From NCBI RefSeq assembly GCF_023283535.1, contig NZ_JAKILT010000012.1, forward strand, positions 1 through 64,000: a DNA stretch of 64,000 nucleotides, written 5' to 3'. This stretch comes from Shewanella sairae (GTDB taxonomy: Bacteria; Pseudomonadota; Gammaproteobacteria; Enterobacterales; Shewanellaceae). A program made the translations under genes and the position numbers. This document shows, in pieces, positions 16,357-25,851 of this stretch (positions are counted from its first letter, which is position 1; each line of letters starts with the position of its first letter). The notes beneath the pieces were generated by a model, which worked only from the letters and a program-made list of their open reading frames with translations, did no database searches and was not told the DNA's origin.

Positions 16357-17007
16357 CTAAGCTGAATGGCTTGCGATTAACCCGATAATGATGACTGTTG
16401 CAACACTAATAAACACCACTCCAGTGATAAAGTTTATAACAGGGCTGGCTTTTTTCATCTTAAGCTGGATATTAGGTTGAGATAACACCACTGCGATAAA
16501 GCTAAACCATAAAAACGATAAGCTAAATAGTAAAGTTGCCGCAAGCGTCTTGGTCATTATGGTGACTTGTGGGGTGATCAAAGTGGAGAACAGGGTAATA
16601 AAAAACACTAATGCCTTAGGGTTTAATATATTGGTATAGAGACCCTGTAAAAAACCTTGTCGTGCGGACACGCCAGTATGGTGGGTTGTTTGTTCAAGAA
16701 TGACGGGATCTTGCCAATGCACAACAGCAGCTTTTATTGCACCAATACCCATCCATGCCAAATAACTCGCACCAGCAAGTTGTACAATACTAAAAAGAAT
16801 AGCTGAGCTTTGAATAATTAAGCTAACCCCCGTTAAACTCAGTAACGTATGTCCAAGAATGGCGACTGCAATTCCTAATGCAGAAGCAACAGCAGCTGCA
16901 CGGGACTCCTGAGTTGCCAGTCTGACGACTAAAGCAAAGTCAGGACCCGGGCTGGCGAGTGCAACAATATGAATGATTGCCAGAGAGATGAGTAATTGTG
17001 ATTCCAT
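16357..17007 (-). CDS. LysE/RhtB-family amino-acid exporter
   Basis: Inner-membrane exporter of 216 residues with about six TM segments, the normal size for the family. The hallmark N-terminal stretch IVALASPGPDFALVVR (about 14-29) and the conserved LNPKALVFFITLF (about 128-140) are both present. Family members export homoserine, threonine, lysine and related compounds; the substrate here cannot be told. It is monocistronic, divergent from nadE and separated from it by about 170 bases. Confidence 0.9.
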   Translation of the reverse strand: MESQLLISLAIIHIVALASPGPDFALVVRLATQESRAAAVASALGIAVAILGHTLLSLTGVSLIIQSSAILFSIVQLAGASYLAWMGIGAIKAAVVHWQDPVILEQTTHHTGVSARQGFLQGLYTNILNPKALVFFITLFSTLITPQVTIMTKTLAATLLFSLSFLWFSFIAVVLSQPNIQLKMKKASPVINFITGVVFISVATVIIIGLIASHSA

Positions 17008-17175
17008 TAAAAGTCCAGAGAGTTATTTATGCCACTTAGTTCGGATTATTTTTAAGCTGCACTTTCTTGTGGCTGATAAATTAACACGATTGTTATCAAT
17101 CAGCCCGTGAATAATTGACAGAATTCACCCATAATAGAATCCGATTTTATGCCTATAGTCATTGGAGAGTAGAAC

Positions 17176-18006
17176 GTGAAAGGACAGATCTTAAGAGAAA
17201 TGAAAGTGCTTAAGGCAATTGACCCAACTTTTGAAATACAAAGACGAGTTGCTTTTATTAAGTCAAAGCTTAAGCAAGCGAGCACCACCTCGTTAGTGTT
17301 AGGGATCAGTGGTGGCGTTGACTCTTCATTAGCTGGTCGATTATGTCAACTGGCGATTGATGAACTCAATAAGGATTCTGAGTCGACTCAATATCAGTTT
17401 ATTGCTGTACGTTTACCTTATGATGTGCAAAAAGATGAAGATGAAGCGCAAATGGCGTGTCAGTTTATTCAGCCGTCTAAGCAAGTTACAGTGAATGTTA
17501 AACAAGGCGTAAATGGCGTACATAACGAAACAATAAGTGCGCTCGAGTTGGCAGGAATTGCACTCCCTGATAGTGATAAAGTCGACTTTGTCAAAGGTAA
17601 CGTCAAAGCCAGAATGCGTATGGTTGCCCAATACGAAATTGCCGGTTTAGTGGGCGGCTTAGTGGTCGGTACCGATCACAGCGCTGAAAACATTACTGGT
17701 TTTTATACTAAATGGGGCGATGGAGCTTGCGACTTAGCGCCGTTATTTGGCCTTAATAAGCGTCAGGTTCGTCAGCTTGCCGCCTTTTTAGGTGCACCAG
17801 AACGTTTAGTGATTAAGGCACCAACAGCCGATTTAGAAGAGGGTAAACCTCAGCTAGAAGATGAAGTTGCCCTGGGGCTAACTTATGAGCAAATTGATGA
17901 CTTTCTTGAAGGGAAAGAGGTCAGCGACTTTGTTAATGATAAGCTAGTTGGGATCTACCGCATGACGCAGCATAAGCGTGCGCCAATCCCGACTATTTAC
18001 GATTAA
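17176..18006 (+). CDS. nadE: NH3-dependent NAD+ synthetase
   Basis: Cytosolic enzyme of 276 residues that amidates deamido-NAD+ with ammonia and ATP, the last step of NAD synthesis. The PP-loop SGGVDSS (about 44-50) is clear, followed by [13 protein letters not shown]. The NadE signature [20 protein letters not shown] (about 142-161) and [26 protein letters not shown] (about 165-190, containing deamido-NAD-binding residues) are complete. There is no glutaminase domain. The start is GTG at 17176, with GGAGAG 9 bases before it. It is closed by a strong terminator at 18036-18058. Confidence 0.95.
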   Translation: MKGQILREMKVLKAIDPTFEIQRRVAFIKSKLKQASTTSLVLGISGGVDSSLAGRLCQLAIDELNKDSESTQYQFIAVRLPYDVQKDEDEAQMACQFIQPSKQVTVNVKQGVNGVHNETISALELAGIALPDSDKVDFVKGNVKARMRMVAQYEIAGLVGGLVVGTDHSAENITGFYTKWGDGACDLAPLFGLNKRQVRQLAAFLGAPERLVIKAPTADLEEGKPQLEDEVALGLTYEQIDDFLEGKEVSDFVNDKLVGIYRMTQHKRAPIPTIYD

Positions 18007-18035
18007 CCCTTGGTTTAGGCATGTGTTATTGATAC

Positions 18036-18058
18036 AAAAGGCGCTTCGGCGCCTTTTT
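18036..18058 (+). terminator. Terminator of nadE
   Basis: AAAAGGCGC-TTCG-GCGCCTTTTT: strong stem with a UUCG tetraloop and T-tract, almost the same as the sucD terminator at 55169-55194. Confidence 0.85.
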
Positions 18059-18126
18059 GATGTCTAAGCGCTAACTTGATGTTTAGCACTAACGCGAGAG
18101 TATTGACTTCACGAGTTATTGAGCTG

Positions 18127-18606
18127 TTAGGATAAAAGCGGTAGGCCAACGCTTTGTCTTACGGTATCGATATAACGGTTAGGAAACTGGCGGTAATCAA
18201 GGTAAGGACATAAATATATGGGCTGATTAATATGTTTACGGATCAGCGCTTCGGTACCGATTAACGGTTTAAACTCCTCCAGATTAAGCTGCAGACGCTG
18301 GGCACTTTGTTGACCACAAACAAAATGCAATTGGGAATGGGCGTTAAGCTTTATCGCCTCGATAGCAATTGATTCGTTTTGTTTTAATAGTTGCAGGTCG
18401 CGATAGGTTTTCCAGTCAGTATTCCATACCGAAAGTTTGGCCATGATGGTCATAATTTTACGCCAGTGATTACCATTAGCTTTTATTAACTGTTCCACAG
18501 CATCACTACCTTGTGCACACCAACTAGCATCTAATTTAGGTGCGGTAGGAAGATAAAAACAACGGCTCGCCGCAGATTGACCGATAATGCGATTATTTTT
18601 ATGCAA
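18127..18606 (-). CDS. Conserved-looking hypothetical protein
   Basis: Protein of 159 residues that I do not recognise. No signal peptide or TM segment is visible. It has a mixed composition with a Trp-rich middle (WRKIMTIMAKLSVWNTDWKTYRDL, about 48-72) and a C-terminal half with QPIYLCPYLDYRQFPNRYIDTVRQ. The even codon use and the length of the open frame support a real gene. It is convergent with nadE and divergent from the alpha/beta hydrolase. No function is proposed. Confidence 0.6.
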   Translation of the reverse strand: MHKNNRIIGQSAASRCFYLPTAPKLDASWCAQGSDAVEQLIKANGNHWRKIMTIMAKLSVWNTDWKTYRDLQLLKQNESIAIEAIKLNAHSQLHFVCGQQSAQRLQLNLEEFKPLIGTEALIRKHINQPIYLCPYLDYRQFPNRYIDTVRQSVGLPLLS

Positions 18607-18692
18607 AGTAAGTCCTCATATTTACTGCCTTAGCCAAAAACGTGTAAGTTAACACTAAACTGATAGCGTATTTAGGATGAATAGCGACATTT

Positions 18693-20135
18693 ATGAAAAC
18701 CATTATCATCGGTTCGACCAAGCATCTTGCCTTCGCTGTGTTTTATTCTTCTGTCGGTACGGCGATTGCGCTGGTTGCTATGGCAGTATGGTACCTCAAT
18801 TCAAGACCCGATCTGTCATCTTGGCATACGACAGACTTAACATCAGAATATAACGTTCGCTCAGAGGTCAATAGCTTTGCTGATTACCTTGCGCTTGAAG
18901 ATCAGTTATTTGCAGAGTTAGACCAGAAACTTCACCAAAATCAGACTCAGCCGCAATATTTCGATATTCTTAATCGTTATGTCAAAGGCAGTTATTCTGA
19001 CCCTAGTTATTTTTCTCAAGATTGGAATCGCAGTTTTGAATGGCCGCAAGCCAATGCTGAATTCGGCGTGATTTTGCTACATGGTATGTCAGACTCACCT
19101 TATGCGATGTCTCACTTCGCCAAACATTACCAAAAAAATGCTTATGTTTTAGGTTTACGGCTACCGGGGCATGGCACGCTGCCGTCGGCACTCACACGCG
19201 TTTCTTGGCAGGACATGGCTGGCGCAGTTGCTTTGGCCACTGAGCATATGAAGCAAGTTCTCGGCGATAAACCTTTATATGTTGTAGGTTACTCTACAGG
19301 TGCTGCATTAGCGCTAAATCATGAGCTTGAGCGGATTAACAGCAATAAGGAGCGCGATTATGCCGCGATGGTACTCTTGTCTCCTGCAATTGGGCTAACG
19401 CCTGTCGCCGCAGGGGCAAAATGGCAAGCAAGGCTGGGGTTGGTATTAGGTTTAGACAAGCTCAGTTGGAACAGCATTCAGTCAGAATATGATCCATTTA
19501 AGTATGGTTCTTTTGCGGTTAATGCTGGCGATGTTGTATATCGTTTATCGGAGCATAATTTGGCTCTCATTAACCAACTAGGTAAAGATCGACTTACTGG
19601 TTTACCGCCAATACTCACGTTTCAATCCTTAACCGATGATACCGTTGACACTCGCGCTGTGGTTGAGCGTTTGTATCAAAAATTACCGCAAGCTGGGCAT
19701 GAGTTGGTTTTGTTTGATATTAATCGCAACGAGGTAAACTTGAGCCTGATACTTAATGACCCATTATTGCCATTTGAACCTGTATTAACTCAAGAAAGCT
19801 TCGATTACACATTTACGCTGATTGAAAACCAAAGCCCTAAAACAAAAAAAATACAAGCCCGTCGAATTAACGATAGTCGAGTTGAGAGGCTACCACTGAG
19901 TTGGCCTAAACAGGTATATTCCTTGTCTCATGTCGCGCTGCCCTTTCCGAAATCAGACCCTTTATATGGACCAGTTGGAGATGACAGTAAGCCACATATT
20001 CAAATCGGTATTGCAGCCTCAAGAGGGGAGCGCGGCGTGCTTACCGTTCCGGCGAGTGAAATGATGCGGCAGAAGTGGAATCCTTTCCACTCCTATATGC
20101 TCAACAAAATGGATGAGGTTATAGTGGCTCAGTAG
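18693..20135 (+). CDS. Membrane-anchored alpha/beta hydrolase
   Basis: Protein of 480 residues with a single N-terminal TM segment (about 10-35), then an alpha/beta hydrolase fold. HGMSDSPYAMSHF (about 130-142) is the oxyanion-loop region, and VGYSTGAALAL contains the nucleophile Ser in GYSTG (about 206-210). A likely catalytic Asp lies in TFQSLTDDTVDTRAV (about 309-323). The C-terminal third carries a late His within the segment YSLSHVALPF or HSYML. The closest familiar type is a serine lipase or carboxylesterase; the substrate is unknown. The stop overlaps the end of the convergent diguanylate cyclase gene by 17 bases. Confidence 0.8.
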   Translation: MKTIIIGSTKHLAFAVFYSSVGTAIALVAMAVWYLNSRPDLSSWHTTDLTSEYNVRSEVNSFADYLALEDQLFAELDQKLHQNQTQPQYFDILNRYVKGSYSDPSYFSQDWNRSFEWPQANAEFGVILLHGMSDSPYAMSHFAKHYQKNAYVLGLRLPGHGTLPSALTRVSWQDMAGAVALATEHMKQVLGDKPLYVVGYSTGAALALNHELERINSNKERDYAAMVLLSPAIGLTPVAAGAKWQARLGLVLGLDKLSWNSIQSEYDPFKYGSFAVNAGDVVYRLSEHNLALINQLGKDRLTGLPPILTFQSLTDDTVDTRAVVERLYQKLPQAGHELVLFDINRNEVNLSLILNDPLLPFEPVLTQESFDYTFTLIENQSPKTKKIQARRINDSRVERLPLSWPKQVYSLSHVALPFPKSDPLYGPVGDDSKPHIQIGIAASRGERGVLTVPASEMMRQKWNPFHSYMLNKMDEVIVAQ

Positions 20136-22311
20136 GTGAGTCTTTTGCTTCAACTAAGGTGGTAAATACCAGTTTATTGCGCCCTGAATGTTTAGCTTGA
20201 TAGAGGTTTTTATCAGCCAATTTAACCCAGTCTTCAAGTGATTGACTGTAAGTCCCACTGCCTAATACCGCGCCAATGCTGGTGGTCACATTAAATTGGT
20301 GGTTATCTTCACGATCATCAATAACAAGCTGTGATAGCCTCTCTCTAAAGCTTTCTAAATGTTGCTCAATCTTTAATGCATTACACTGTGGCATGATCAA
20401 TAAAAACTCTTCACCGCCATATCTCACGACAATGTCTGAGGTACGCTTGAAGTCTGTTTTAAGCTGCTCTGCGACCGTTTTTAACGTTAAATCCCCGCTA
20501 TGATGGCCATAGGTATCGTTAATAAACTTGAATTTATCCAGATCCAGCAAGGCTATGGCAATCACTTCATCAGTGCGTTGGCAAAGGTCTTGGACTTCAC
20601 GGAACTTATCTTCCGCATAACGTCGGTTATACAACCCTGTTAGCGAGTCTCTTTCTGCTAAGGCTTGCAGCTGGCTATTGGCATGTTCCAACTCAACGGT
20701 CCTTATGGCAACTTTTTCTTCTAACTCAAGTTGGTAACCAATAAGTTGCCTTTTACTTTGCTGCAGTCGTTTAAATAGGGTATAGATCTCTTGCGGTGAC
20801 TCTTCATCAACCGCATAGTCAACACCGCTACCATTTTTATTGGTGCTAAATTTATTGGCGATATTTTCAAGAGGTAGTGTCAATCTGCTACTGATTATTC
20901 GAGAGACATATAAGGTTATCAATAGTGATAATACTAATATGGCAAACGTTGCTAAATACATGTCTTCGACCAACTCAACAATGGGTCTAAATGGGTTGAG
21001 TATAAACAGTTTCCAGCCGTTTTCTAATGTGACGCTGGCATAGACATACTCCGGTGCCATATCCGTTTGTTGATTGATATTCAGCATTGGGAAAGGACTG
21101 ATGTAATTAACATTAGGCTGTGAATAGCTAAATTCAGACAAGGTCGTTAGCTTTAGATTTTTAGAGGCATAGATAACTCGCCCCTTTTCATCAATTAACA
21201 GCATAGATTGATTTTCACTATGGGTATCAATGTCATCAATCGCTTTGAAAGCGTTTAGGTCTAAAGAGCCTTCAATAATTCCGATTGGCTTGTGCGGTTC
21301 GCTGGGGTAATACAGTGGGGCACTCACAGCAACAATAGGATCATTACCAAAACCTTTACCTACAAAAAGTGGCGACATATAGGTGCGCTGATTAATAAAG
21401 GCTTCAATAAAGTAATCTCGCTCAGCGATATTTAGCTTTTGAGCGCCGGACACTTTAGAGAGCAAAGATGCGGGACTTGCGGCGATTACATTGGCTTTAT
21501 TATCAGCAAGTAACATAGTCACAAAACCTGGATAGCTAGCATGCAGTTGCGACAAGAGTATTTGTTCTTCAGCAATAGAATGCTTATTAAGGCTAAGCCA
21601 TTGAGCAGCATTATTAATCGCTTGAGTGTGAAAGTCTAAATAGGCTTGTGTTGAGGACGCTAAGTGGCTCGCCGAATGGTTAATGTTGTTATAAAGCAAG
21701 TTTTGCTGGCGTTCGATAAACTGGTTATTAAACATCATCGCTGCAATTAACAAAGCAATCGTAATCACTAAGGTGAACGAGTAGGTGAGCTGATTGTTAA
21801 AGGTACGTCGTTGGCGGTCTTTTACTTTGCTTGTAAAGTGCCAGAAAGAGGGCGTAAGAATGATGATTAATGAAGCAATACTTGCGTATACAAGACCATT
21901 AATGCCTTGTTTTAGGCTAACAAATGCAATATGGCTACCTGGGAGATCGGTAAACAGGTAAATGTATAAATAAAATAAAGGCATCCCTAGCAGTAACCAG
22001 AAACCAAAACTTGCATAAAGAGCGTATATGTCACGGCGTCGGGCAAAGCCTAAAACGATGGCTTCAACACCAAACAAGATGTAAACATGTAAGCTATCCC
22101 AAGCTAGCATTAGACCGCTAACAGCAATGAGGGCTGTGTAAAGCGCATACCAAGGACCCAGCAGTATGGCACTAATAACATAGGCCACATTACCCAGTAC
22201 GAGCTGAATATTGGCAAATAAGTGAATTGGGTAGAGGTTGACGACTAGGCCAATTAATCCAATTACGGTTGCAAACAGCAACTTGTTTTTATCTATTCTG
22301 TGCAAAAGCAA
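20119..22311 (-). CDS. Membrane diguanylate cyclase with Cache-like sensor
   Basis: Protein of 730 residues. The N-terminal part (about 1-155) has five or six TM helices, then a TM at about 173-192, a periplasmic Cache-like sensor (about 200-450, with ERDYFIEAF and PLYYPSEPHKPIGIIEGSLDL), a TM at about 455-472, and a short coiled region. The C-terminal GGDEF domain (about 560-720) shows DSLTGLYNRR, FKFINDTYGHHSGD and active-site RYGGEEF. An inhibitory RxxD (RTSD) lies five residues before GGEEF, so product inhibition is likely. It makes cyclic-di-GMP in response to an external ligand that cannot be named. Confidence 0.92.
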   Translation of the reverse strand: MLLHRIDKNKLLFATVIGLIGLVVNLYPIHLFANIQLVLGNVAYVISAILLGPWYALYTALIAVSGLMLAWDSLHVYILFGVEAIVLGFARRRDIYALYASFGFWLLLGMPLFYLYIYLFTDLPGSHIAFVSLKQGINGLVYASIASLIIILTPSFWHFTSKVKDRQRRTFNNQLTYSFTLVITIALLIAAMMFNNQFIERQQNLLYNNINHSASHLASSTQAYLDFHTQAINNAAQWLSLNKHSIAEEQILLSQLHASYPGFVTMLLADNKANVIAASPASLLSKVSGAQKLNIAERDYFIEAFINQRTYMSPLFVGKGFGNDPIVAVSAPLYYPSEPHKPIGIIEGSLDLNAFKAIDDIDTHSENQSMLLIDEKGRVIYASKNLKLTTLSEFSYSQPNVNYISPFPMLNINQQTDMAPEYVYASVTLENGWKLFILNPFRPIVELVEDMYLATFAILVLSLLITLYVSRIISSRLTLPLENIANKFSTNKNGSGVDYAVDEESPQEIYTLFKRLQQSKRQLIGYQLELEEKVAIRTVELEHANSQLQALAERDSLTGLYNRRYAEDKFREVQDLCQRTDEVIAIALLDLDKFKFINDTYGHHSGDLTLKTVAEQLKTDFKRTSDIVVRYGGEEFLLIMPQCNALKIEQHLESFRERLSQLVIDDREDNHQFNVTTSIGAVLGSGTYSQSLEDWVKLADKNLYQAKHSGRNKLVFTTLVEAKDSPTEPL

Positions 22312-22771
22312 TCAACCTTATTGGGTTGCCGTTACTTGTCGACGTATCACGCTATGTCGAAGTTGGCGGTCTAAACCGTTATTTACAATTTATTAACTTT
22401 AACAGTTACTGGCAACTATTTTACGCCTTTATGCGATTACTTGTTTAAAAATATCATTGCTTTAGATCTTAAGCTTTGACAAAAATAAGTCGGGTTAAGC
22501 TTTTAGATATTTTGAAAAATAAAATTGTAATTAAAAGCATATGTCAGACCTTGCTCACATCCTTTGAAAGTCATCGTGGCGCCATTCAGCATTTGTTCAA
22601 CTATAACTGCGAATTTAAGTTTCAATTAAGGTTCATTCATATCATAGTTAATTAAGGGCTGCAGAGACTTTAAGTGATTAATTTTTCAAACAGCTTTAAC
22701 AAAAATAAGCCTTAACAGTACTGTGACATCACAGCTATTAAGTGCGATAACTCCGATTTTAAGGAATGCAT
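22312..22771. other. Gene-free 460-bp region upstream of the cytochrome
   Basis: AT-rich DNA between divergent genes. No coding frame or RNA fold was recognised. The only marked structure is the palindrome at 22721-22734. The leader of the cytochrome gene is therefore long and may be regulated. Confidence 0.5.
22721..22734. promoter_or_regulatory. Perfect palindrome upstream of the triheme cytochrome
   Basis: CTGTGA-CA-TCACAG. The half sites look like CRP (TGTGA / TCACA) but the spacer is 2 rather than 6 bases, so it is not a standard CRP site. It lies 38 bases before the start codon, well placed for an operator. The binding factor is unknown. Confidence 0.45.
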
Positions 22772-22996
22772 ATGAAATATTTAACTTTAGTTGCTGCTCT
22801 AGCGTTTTCTGCATCTGCTATGGCCGTTAATTGTACTGATTGTCACGAAACAATTAACGTAGAAGAGCACACCGAAATGGAAGCAACCATTGCAACTTGT
22901 AATGATTGTCACGACATGGGTAGCGCTCACGAATTAGACAAAGAAATTCACACGCCAGATCTAACAATGAAAGAGTGTGCTGATTGCCACGAGTAA
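22772..22996 (+). CDS. Very small periplasmic triheme c-type cytochrome
   Basis: Protein of 74 residues (about 56 after signal cleavage at AMA-V). Heme-binding motifs are CTDCH (21-25), CNDCH (43-47) and CADCH (69-73). Three more His (33, 53, 60) could serve as distal ligands, giving three bis-His hemes. Acidic composition is strong. The start is ATG 22772 because AAGGA lies 6 bases before it; ATG 22766 would abut the ribosome site. It is smaller than the tetraheme CctA of Shewanella, and its sequence is different. The likely role is periplasmic electron transfer; partners are unknown. Monocistronic, with terminator at 23013-23039. Confidence 0.85.
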   Translation: MKYLTLVAALAFSASAMAVNCTDCHETINVEEHTEMEATIATCNDCHDMGSAHELDKEIHTPDLTMKECADCHE

Positions 22997-23012
22997 TATC
23001 GTTGTGATTAAG

Positions 23013-23039
23013 AAAGCACTGCTAAGGCAGTGCTTTTTT
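23013..23039 (+). terminator. Terminator of the cytochrome gene
   Basis: AAAGCACTGC / GCAGTGCTTT stem with loop TAAG and a T-tract, 17 bases after the stop codon. Confidence 0.85.
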
Positions 23040-23062
23040 GTTGCTAGGTAATCTATAGTTGC

Positions 23063-23092
23063 AAAAAAGCCAGCTAATAAGCTGGCTTTTTT
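23063..23092 (-). terminator. Terminator of tRNA-Pro (bidirectional form)
   Basis: AAAAAAGCCAGC / GCTGGCTTTTTT stem with loop TAATAA. It lies 7 bases beyond the CCA end of the tRNA on its strand. Confidence 0.8.
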
Positions 23093-23098
23093 AGTATT

Positions 23099-23175
23099 TG
23101 GTCGGGATAACAGGATTTGAACCTGTGATCTCTTGTCCCCCAGACAAGCGCCTTACCGGACTAGGCCATATCCCG
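23099..23175 (-). tRNA. tRNA-Pro (anticodon GGG)
   Basis: Minus-strand cloverleaf of 77 bases: acceptor CGGGATA / TATCCCG, D stem GCC / GGC, anticodon stem CTTGT / ACAAG with loop CTGGGGG (anticodon GGG), T stem ACAGG / CCTGT with loop TTCAAAT, discriminator A, and an encoded CCA (23099-23101). The sequence and A73 fit proline tRNA; GGG reads CCC and CCU codons. Confidence 0.93.
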
Positions 23176-23310
23176 AGATATTCATCAGAAGCATTTATAA
23201 CTCGCTTTTTAAACGAGAAGAATTCTGAAGAGCAAGCACTTTATCAAGTCATAATAACTAGCGCAAGCTCTTCATGGAGCTATAGTATTCAATTGCTTAG
23301 TTTATAATCT

Positions 23311-25095
23311 CTAGTGTACGTAGAGCCGGCGACCTTCACGCATTACTTCAATCAGCTCTGGCGCACTGAGCTTTTTCTTTAGGCGCTTGCGATAGTCGTT
23401 GTCGTAAATTCGGTATTTGCCGTGGCGATCAATAACCGTGATTTCAGATTCTTGATAAATCGCAAAAATACGATGGTCACCGACATATACCCAACTTTTG
23501 TCACTTGGCTGCATTAGGCTTTGATCTGAGCTGTAATCAGAAGCAGGATTAGTGCAGCCTAATGTTTGAGTCATAATGGCCGGAACTAAACCATTGTGAG
23601 TTGTACGATAGTTAACTTGCTTACCTGAAGTTTCGTTCGGCCAGTGAATAATCATAGGTACATGAATACTCGCTGGCGATAAGTTGACGCTGGCTTCATT
23701 TGAATTACTGGTAAAGACTTTACCATTGACACCAGTAATGACCACTAAAGTCTCAGAGGGCAAGGTGCTGATCACTTGCTCAAGTTGTTTGTCGACAAAG
23801 TTAAGTGACTGACGATATTGGTTAAATAGCACTTTTTGCGCAGGCTTTAATTCTGTAGCTGCTTTAACCGTTTTAATCCCTAAAAAGCCTATTGGGGTGT
23901 CGTAGCTTTCTGGTGATTTCAGGTTAAGCAGGCTAAACCAAGGCTTTGTGGCGGCTTTACTCCATTGTTGCCAATTCGCGACCGACTGAAGATCTGAATG
24001 GGCAAAACTATCTGTGTGCTCAGCGTCAATACGTTCAAAATCGTTAAAAATCCCTTGGGGGATTGCCAATGTATCTTGTGTACTAAATAGCGCGAGTTGG
24101 TAGCCTTGGCTTGTTAGCTCTTGGGTTAATACTGGGCTTTGAAAGTGTAAATCGACGGCGTCAGCATAACTACCTTGTAAGCCGTAAAGCAGGCTAAAAA
24201 TACCACTGTTAAACTGATTGCCACCGCTTAAATGCTGGGTGAAATTCATGTTATCTTTGGCGTAAGAGGCCAAAAATGGCATGGTTGAGGCGTCAATTAA
24301 ATCTGCACGTAAGCTATCAACGGCAATGATTAAAATATTGGGCTGGGTGTCAGCCATACATTGCATTTTTGCTAGTGGGTACTTAAGGCTTGTTTTTGGT
24401 GGTGTTTGATCTTTACGGTTTTGGGTACCTTCAATACCATAACTTTCCATTAAGCTCTTTGCCGTTGCTGGATAAGAGAGCGGATATGCGTCATCAAAGT
24501 GAGTTATTTCAGTCACTTCTGCAGCATCTCCCCAAATATGGATGAGGTGACTAGCAACAAAACAGATCCCCACAACAGCGACAACTTTATTGCCAATATT
24601 ACGTTTACGGATTTTCTCTACGCGTTTCCATAAAAAATTAGCCAGTGTTAACTCTATTGCTAAAATCGCCATCGGCGTAATGATATAAGAGGTGCCGCGC
24701 AACAAGGCATTTAAATCTGCCCAGGCTAGATCAAATACAAATGGACTTAAATGCAATCCATAATCGTCATAAATGACAGTATCGTATAGCAGTAAACATA
24801 AGCTCAAGGTTGCGACTAAAGCGGCATAACCTCGAAGGATTTTTGAATAAGGTAATAGCAAGGTGATGGGGAAAATGAGCACTAAATAAACCATAAAAGC
24901 TAAAAAGCTAAAATGACCTATGGTGCTAATGACTAAGTATCCCCAGCCTATAAATGTGTCTGGCAGGCCTATGGTGTCGAGGTACCGATAGCCAACAATA
25001 ATGGCGAGTAATCCATTAATAAAGGCAAACCAATGCCCCCAGCTTACTAAGCGTGAAACGCGATCACGTCCAATTTGTTTTTGTCGCTCGACCAT
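23311..25095 (-). CDS. yejM: YejM/PbgA/LapC-type inner-membrane sulfatase-like protein
   Basis: Protein of 594 residues (E. coli YejM 586). Five N-terminal TM helices lie in about 15-190 (start VSWGHWFAFINGLLAIIVGYRYL closely matches YejM), followed by a basic linker and a periplasmic sulfatase-fold domain (about 245-590, ILIIAVDSLRADL, HLSGGNQFNSGIFSLLYG). In E. coli this essential protein senses lipopolysaccharide and controls LpxC turnover through LapB. Some family members lack catalytic sulfatase residues; here the nucleophile-type position reads DSLRAD with no Cys or Ser sulfatase signature, so it is likely non-enzymatic. It follows yejL with about 70 bases between, the E. coli order. 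Confidence 0.9.
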   Translation of the reverse strand: MVERQKQIGRDRVSRLVSWGHWFAFINGLLAIIVGYRYLDTIGLPDTFIGWGYLVISTIGHFSFLAFMVYLVLIFPITLLLPYSKILRGYAALVATLSLCLLLYDTVIYDDYGLHLSPFVFDLAWADLNALLRGTSYIITPMAILAIELTLANFLWKRVEKIRKRNIGNKVVAVVGICFVASHLIHIWGDAAEVTEITHFDDAYPLSYPATAKSLMESYGIEGTQNRKDQTPPKTSLKYPLAKMQCMADTQPNILIIAVDSLRADLIDASTMPFLASYAKDNMNFTQHLSGGNQFNSGIFSLLYGLQGSYADAVDLHFQSPVLTQELTSQGYQLALFSTQDTLAIPQGIFNDFERIDAEHTDSFAHSDLQSVANWQQWSKAATKPWFSLLNLKSPESYDTPIGFLGIKTVKAATELKPAQKVLFNQYRQSLNFVDKQLEQVISTLPSETLVVITGVNGKVFTSNSNEASVNLSPASIHVPMIIHWPNETSGKQVNYRTTHNGLVPAIMTQTLGCTNPASDYSSDQSLMQPSDKSWVYVGDHRIFAIYQESEITVIDRHGKYRIYDNDYRKRLKKKLSAPELIEVMREGRRLYVH

Positions 25096-25168
25096 GTTGA
25101 CCCATTTATTGTTTAGCTTTATTAAAGGCTAGCATTTCTAGCCTTTATTCTGTTCAGATATCTCTATC

Positions 25169-25387
25169 TTAGTTAGATTTTACTGATTGCGATAAGGCCT
25201 TAGCAAATTGCTCTGCCACAACTTCACGCGCTTCAGCTGGTACTTTGTTTTGCAATAAGTGAGTCACACAGTTACCTAGTGCCATTAGGCTTAGGTCTGT
25301 TGGTGATTGGTGCTTAGCAAGTACTGCAAGTAATTCTGCAATAATTGACTCAACTTGAGCATTAGAATATTTAGATTGAATAGCCAT
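25169..25387 (-). CDS. yejL: YejL (UPF0352, DUF1414) small protein
   Basis: Protein of 72 residues and all-helical. The sequence IQSKYSNAQVESIIAELLAVLAKH and SLMALGNCVTHLLQNKVP match UPF0352/DUF1414, E. coli YejL (75 residues). The function is unknown, though the gene almost always precedes yejM. It starts at ATG 25387 and is divergent from yejK, as in E. coli. Confidence 0.93.
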   Translation of the reverse strand: MAIQSKYSNAQVESIIAELLAVLAKHQSPTDLSLMALGNCVTHLLQNKVPAEAREVVAEQFAKALSQSVKSN

Positions 25388-25851
25388 ATTGATAAAGTTT
25401 CACTTTAAATCTTAATTAACGGCATATAATAACGGATTTTTTATCGAAGCTCCGCACTTTTTATCGTACTTTTTATAGAGTTTACAGTGAAACAGGCTTG
25501 AGGCTTGATTGGATTGGGTAAAATTTTAAGGCGAACGACTGCTGCTAAATTATAGGTAAGGGCATTGCTTAGTACTATAAGTTGTAAAATATTAATGTAA
25601 TTTAAAGGTTTATGAAGAAAAGTTCGGTGCCTGCCGGTCAATGTATTGAGCAAGGATAACGCTTAATATTCGTTAAGTTCTCGTCTTAACATATATGGAT
25701 TTATTGGCTCTCTCTGGTATGATAAGCCAGCATTACAGCGGGCCGAAAATAATGACTAATAATATTATTCAGGTGATTGCTGAACACCAATTCTATACAA
25801 CTGAGCGTGAGCCTAAAGCTGACTCTCCTTGCCAAATTTTATCGAGGCTCA
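25388..25851. other. 464-bp divergent region between yejL and yejK
   Basis: No gene was recognised apart from a short upstream frame at 25752-25862. Around 25435-25480 the motif TTTTTAT(C/A)G occurs three times (TTTTTTATCG, CTTTTTATCG, CTTTTTATAG) as loose direct repeats. Promoters for both yejL and yejK should lie here. Confidence 0.4.

Noticed and set aside
22721..22734. CRP site for the cytochrome gene
   Set aside because: The half sites fit but the spacer is 2 bases instead of 6, so it is listed only as an unassigned palindrome.
23098..23307. Plus-strand 69-codon frame
   Set aside because: It is the reverse strand of the tRNA-Pro gene and its flank.
25441..25653. Minus-strand 70-codon frame between yejL and yejK
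   Set aside because: No similarity and atypical composition; it sits in the divergent promoter region.
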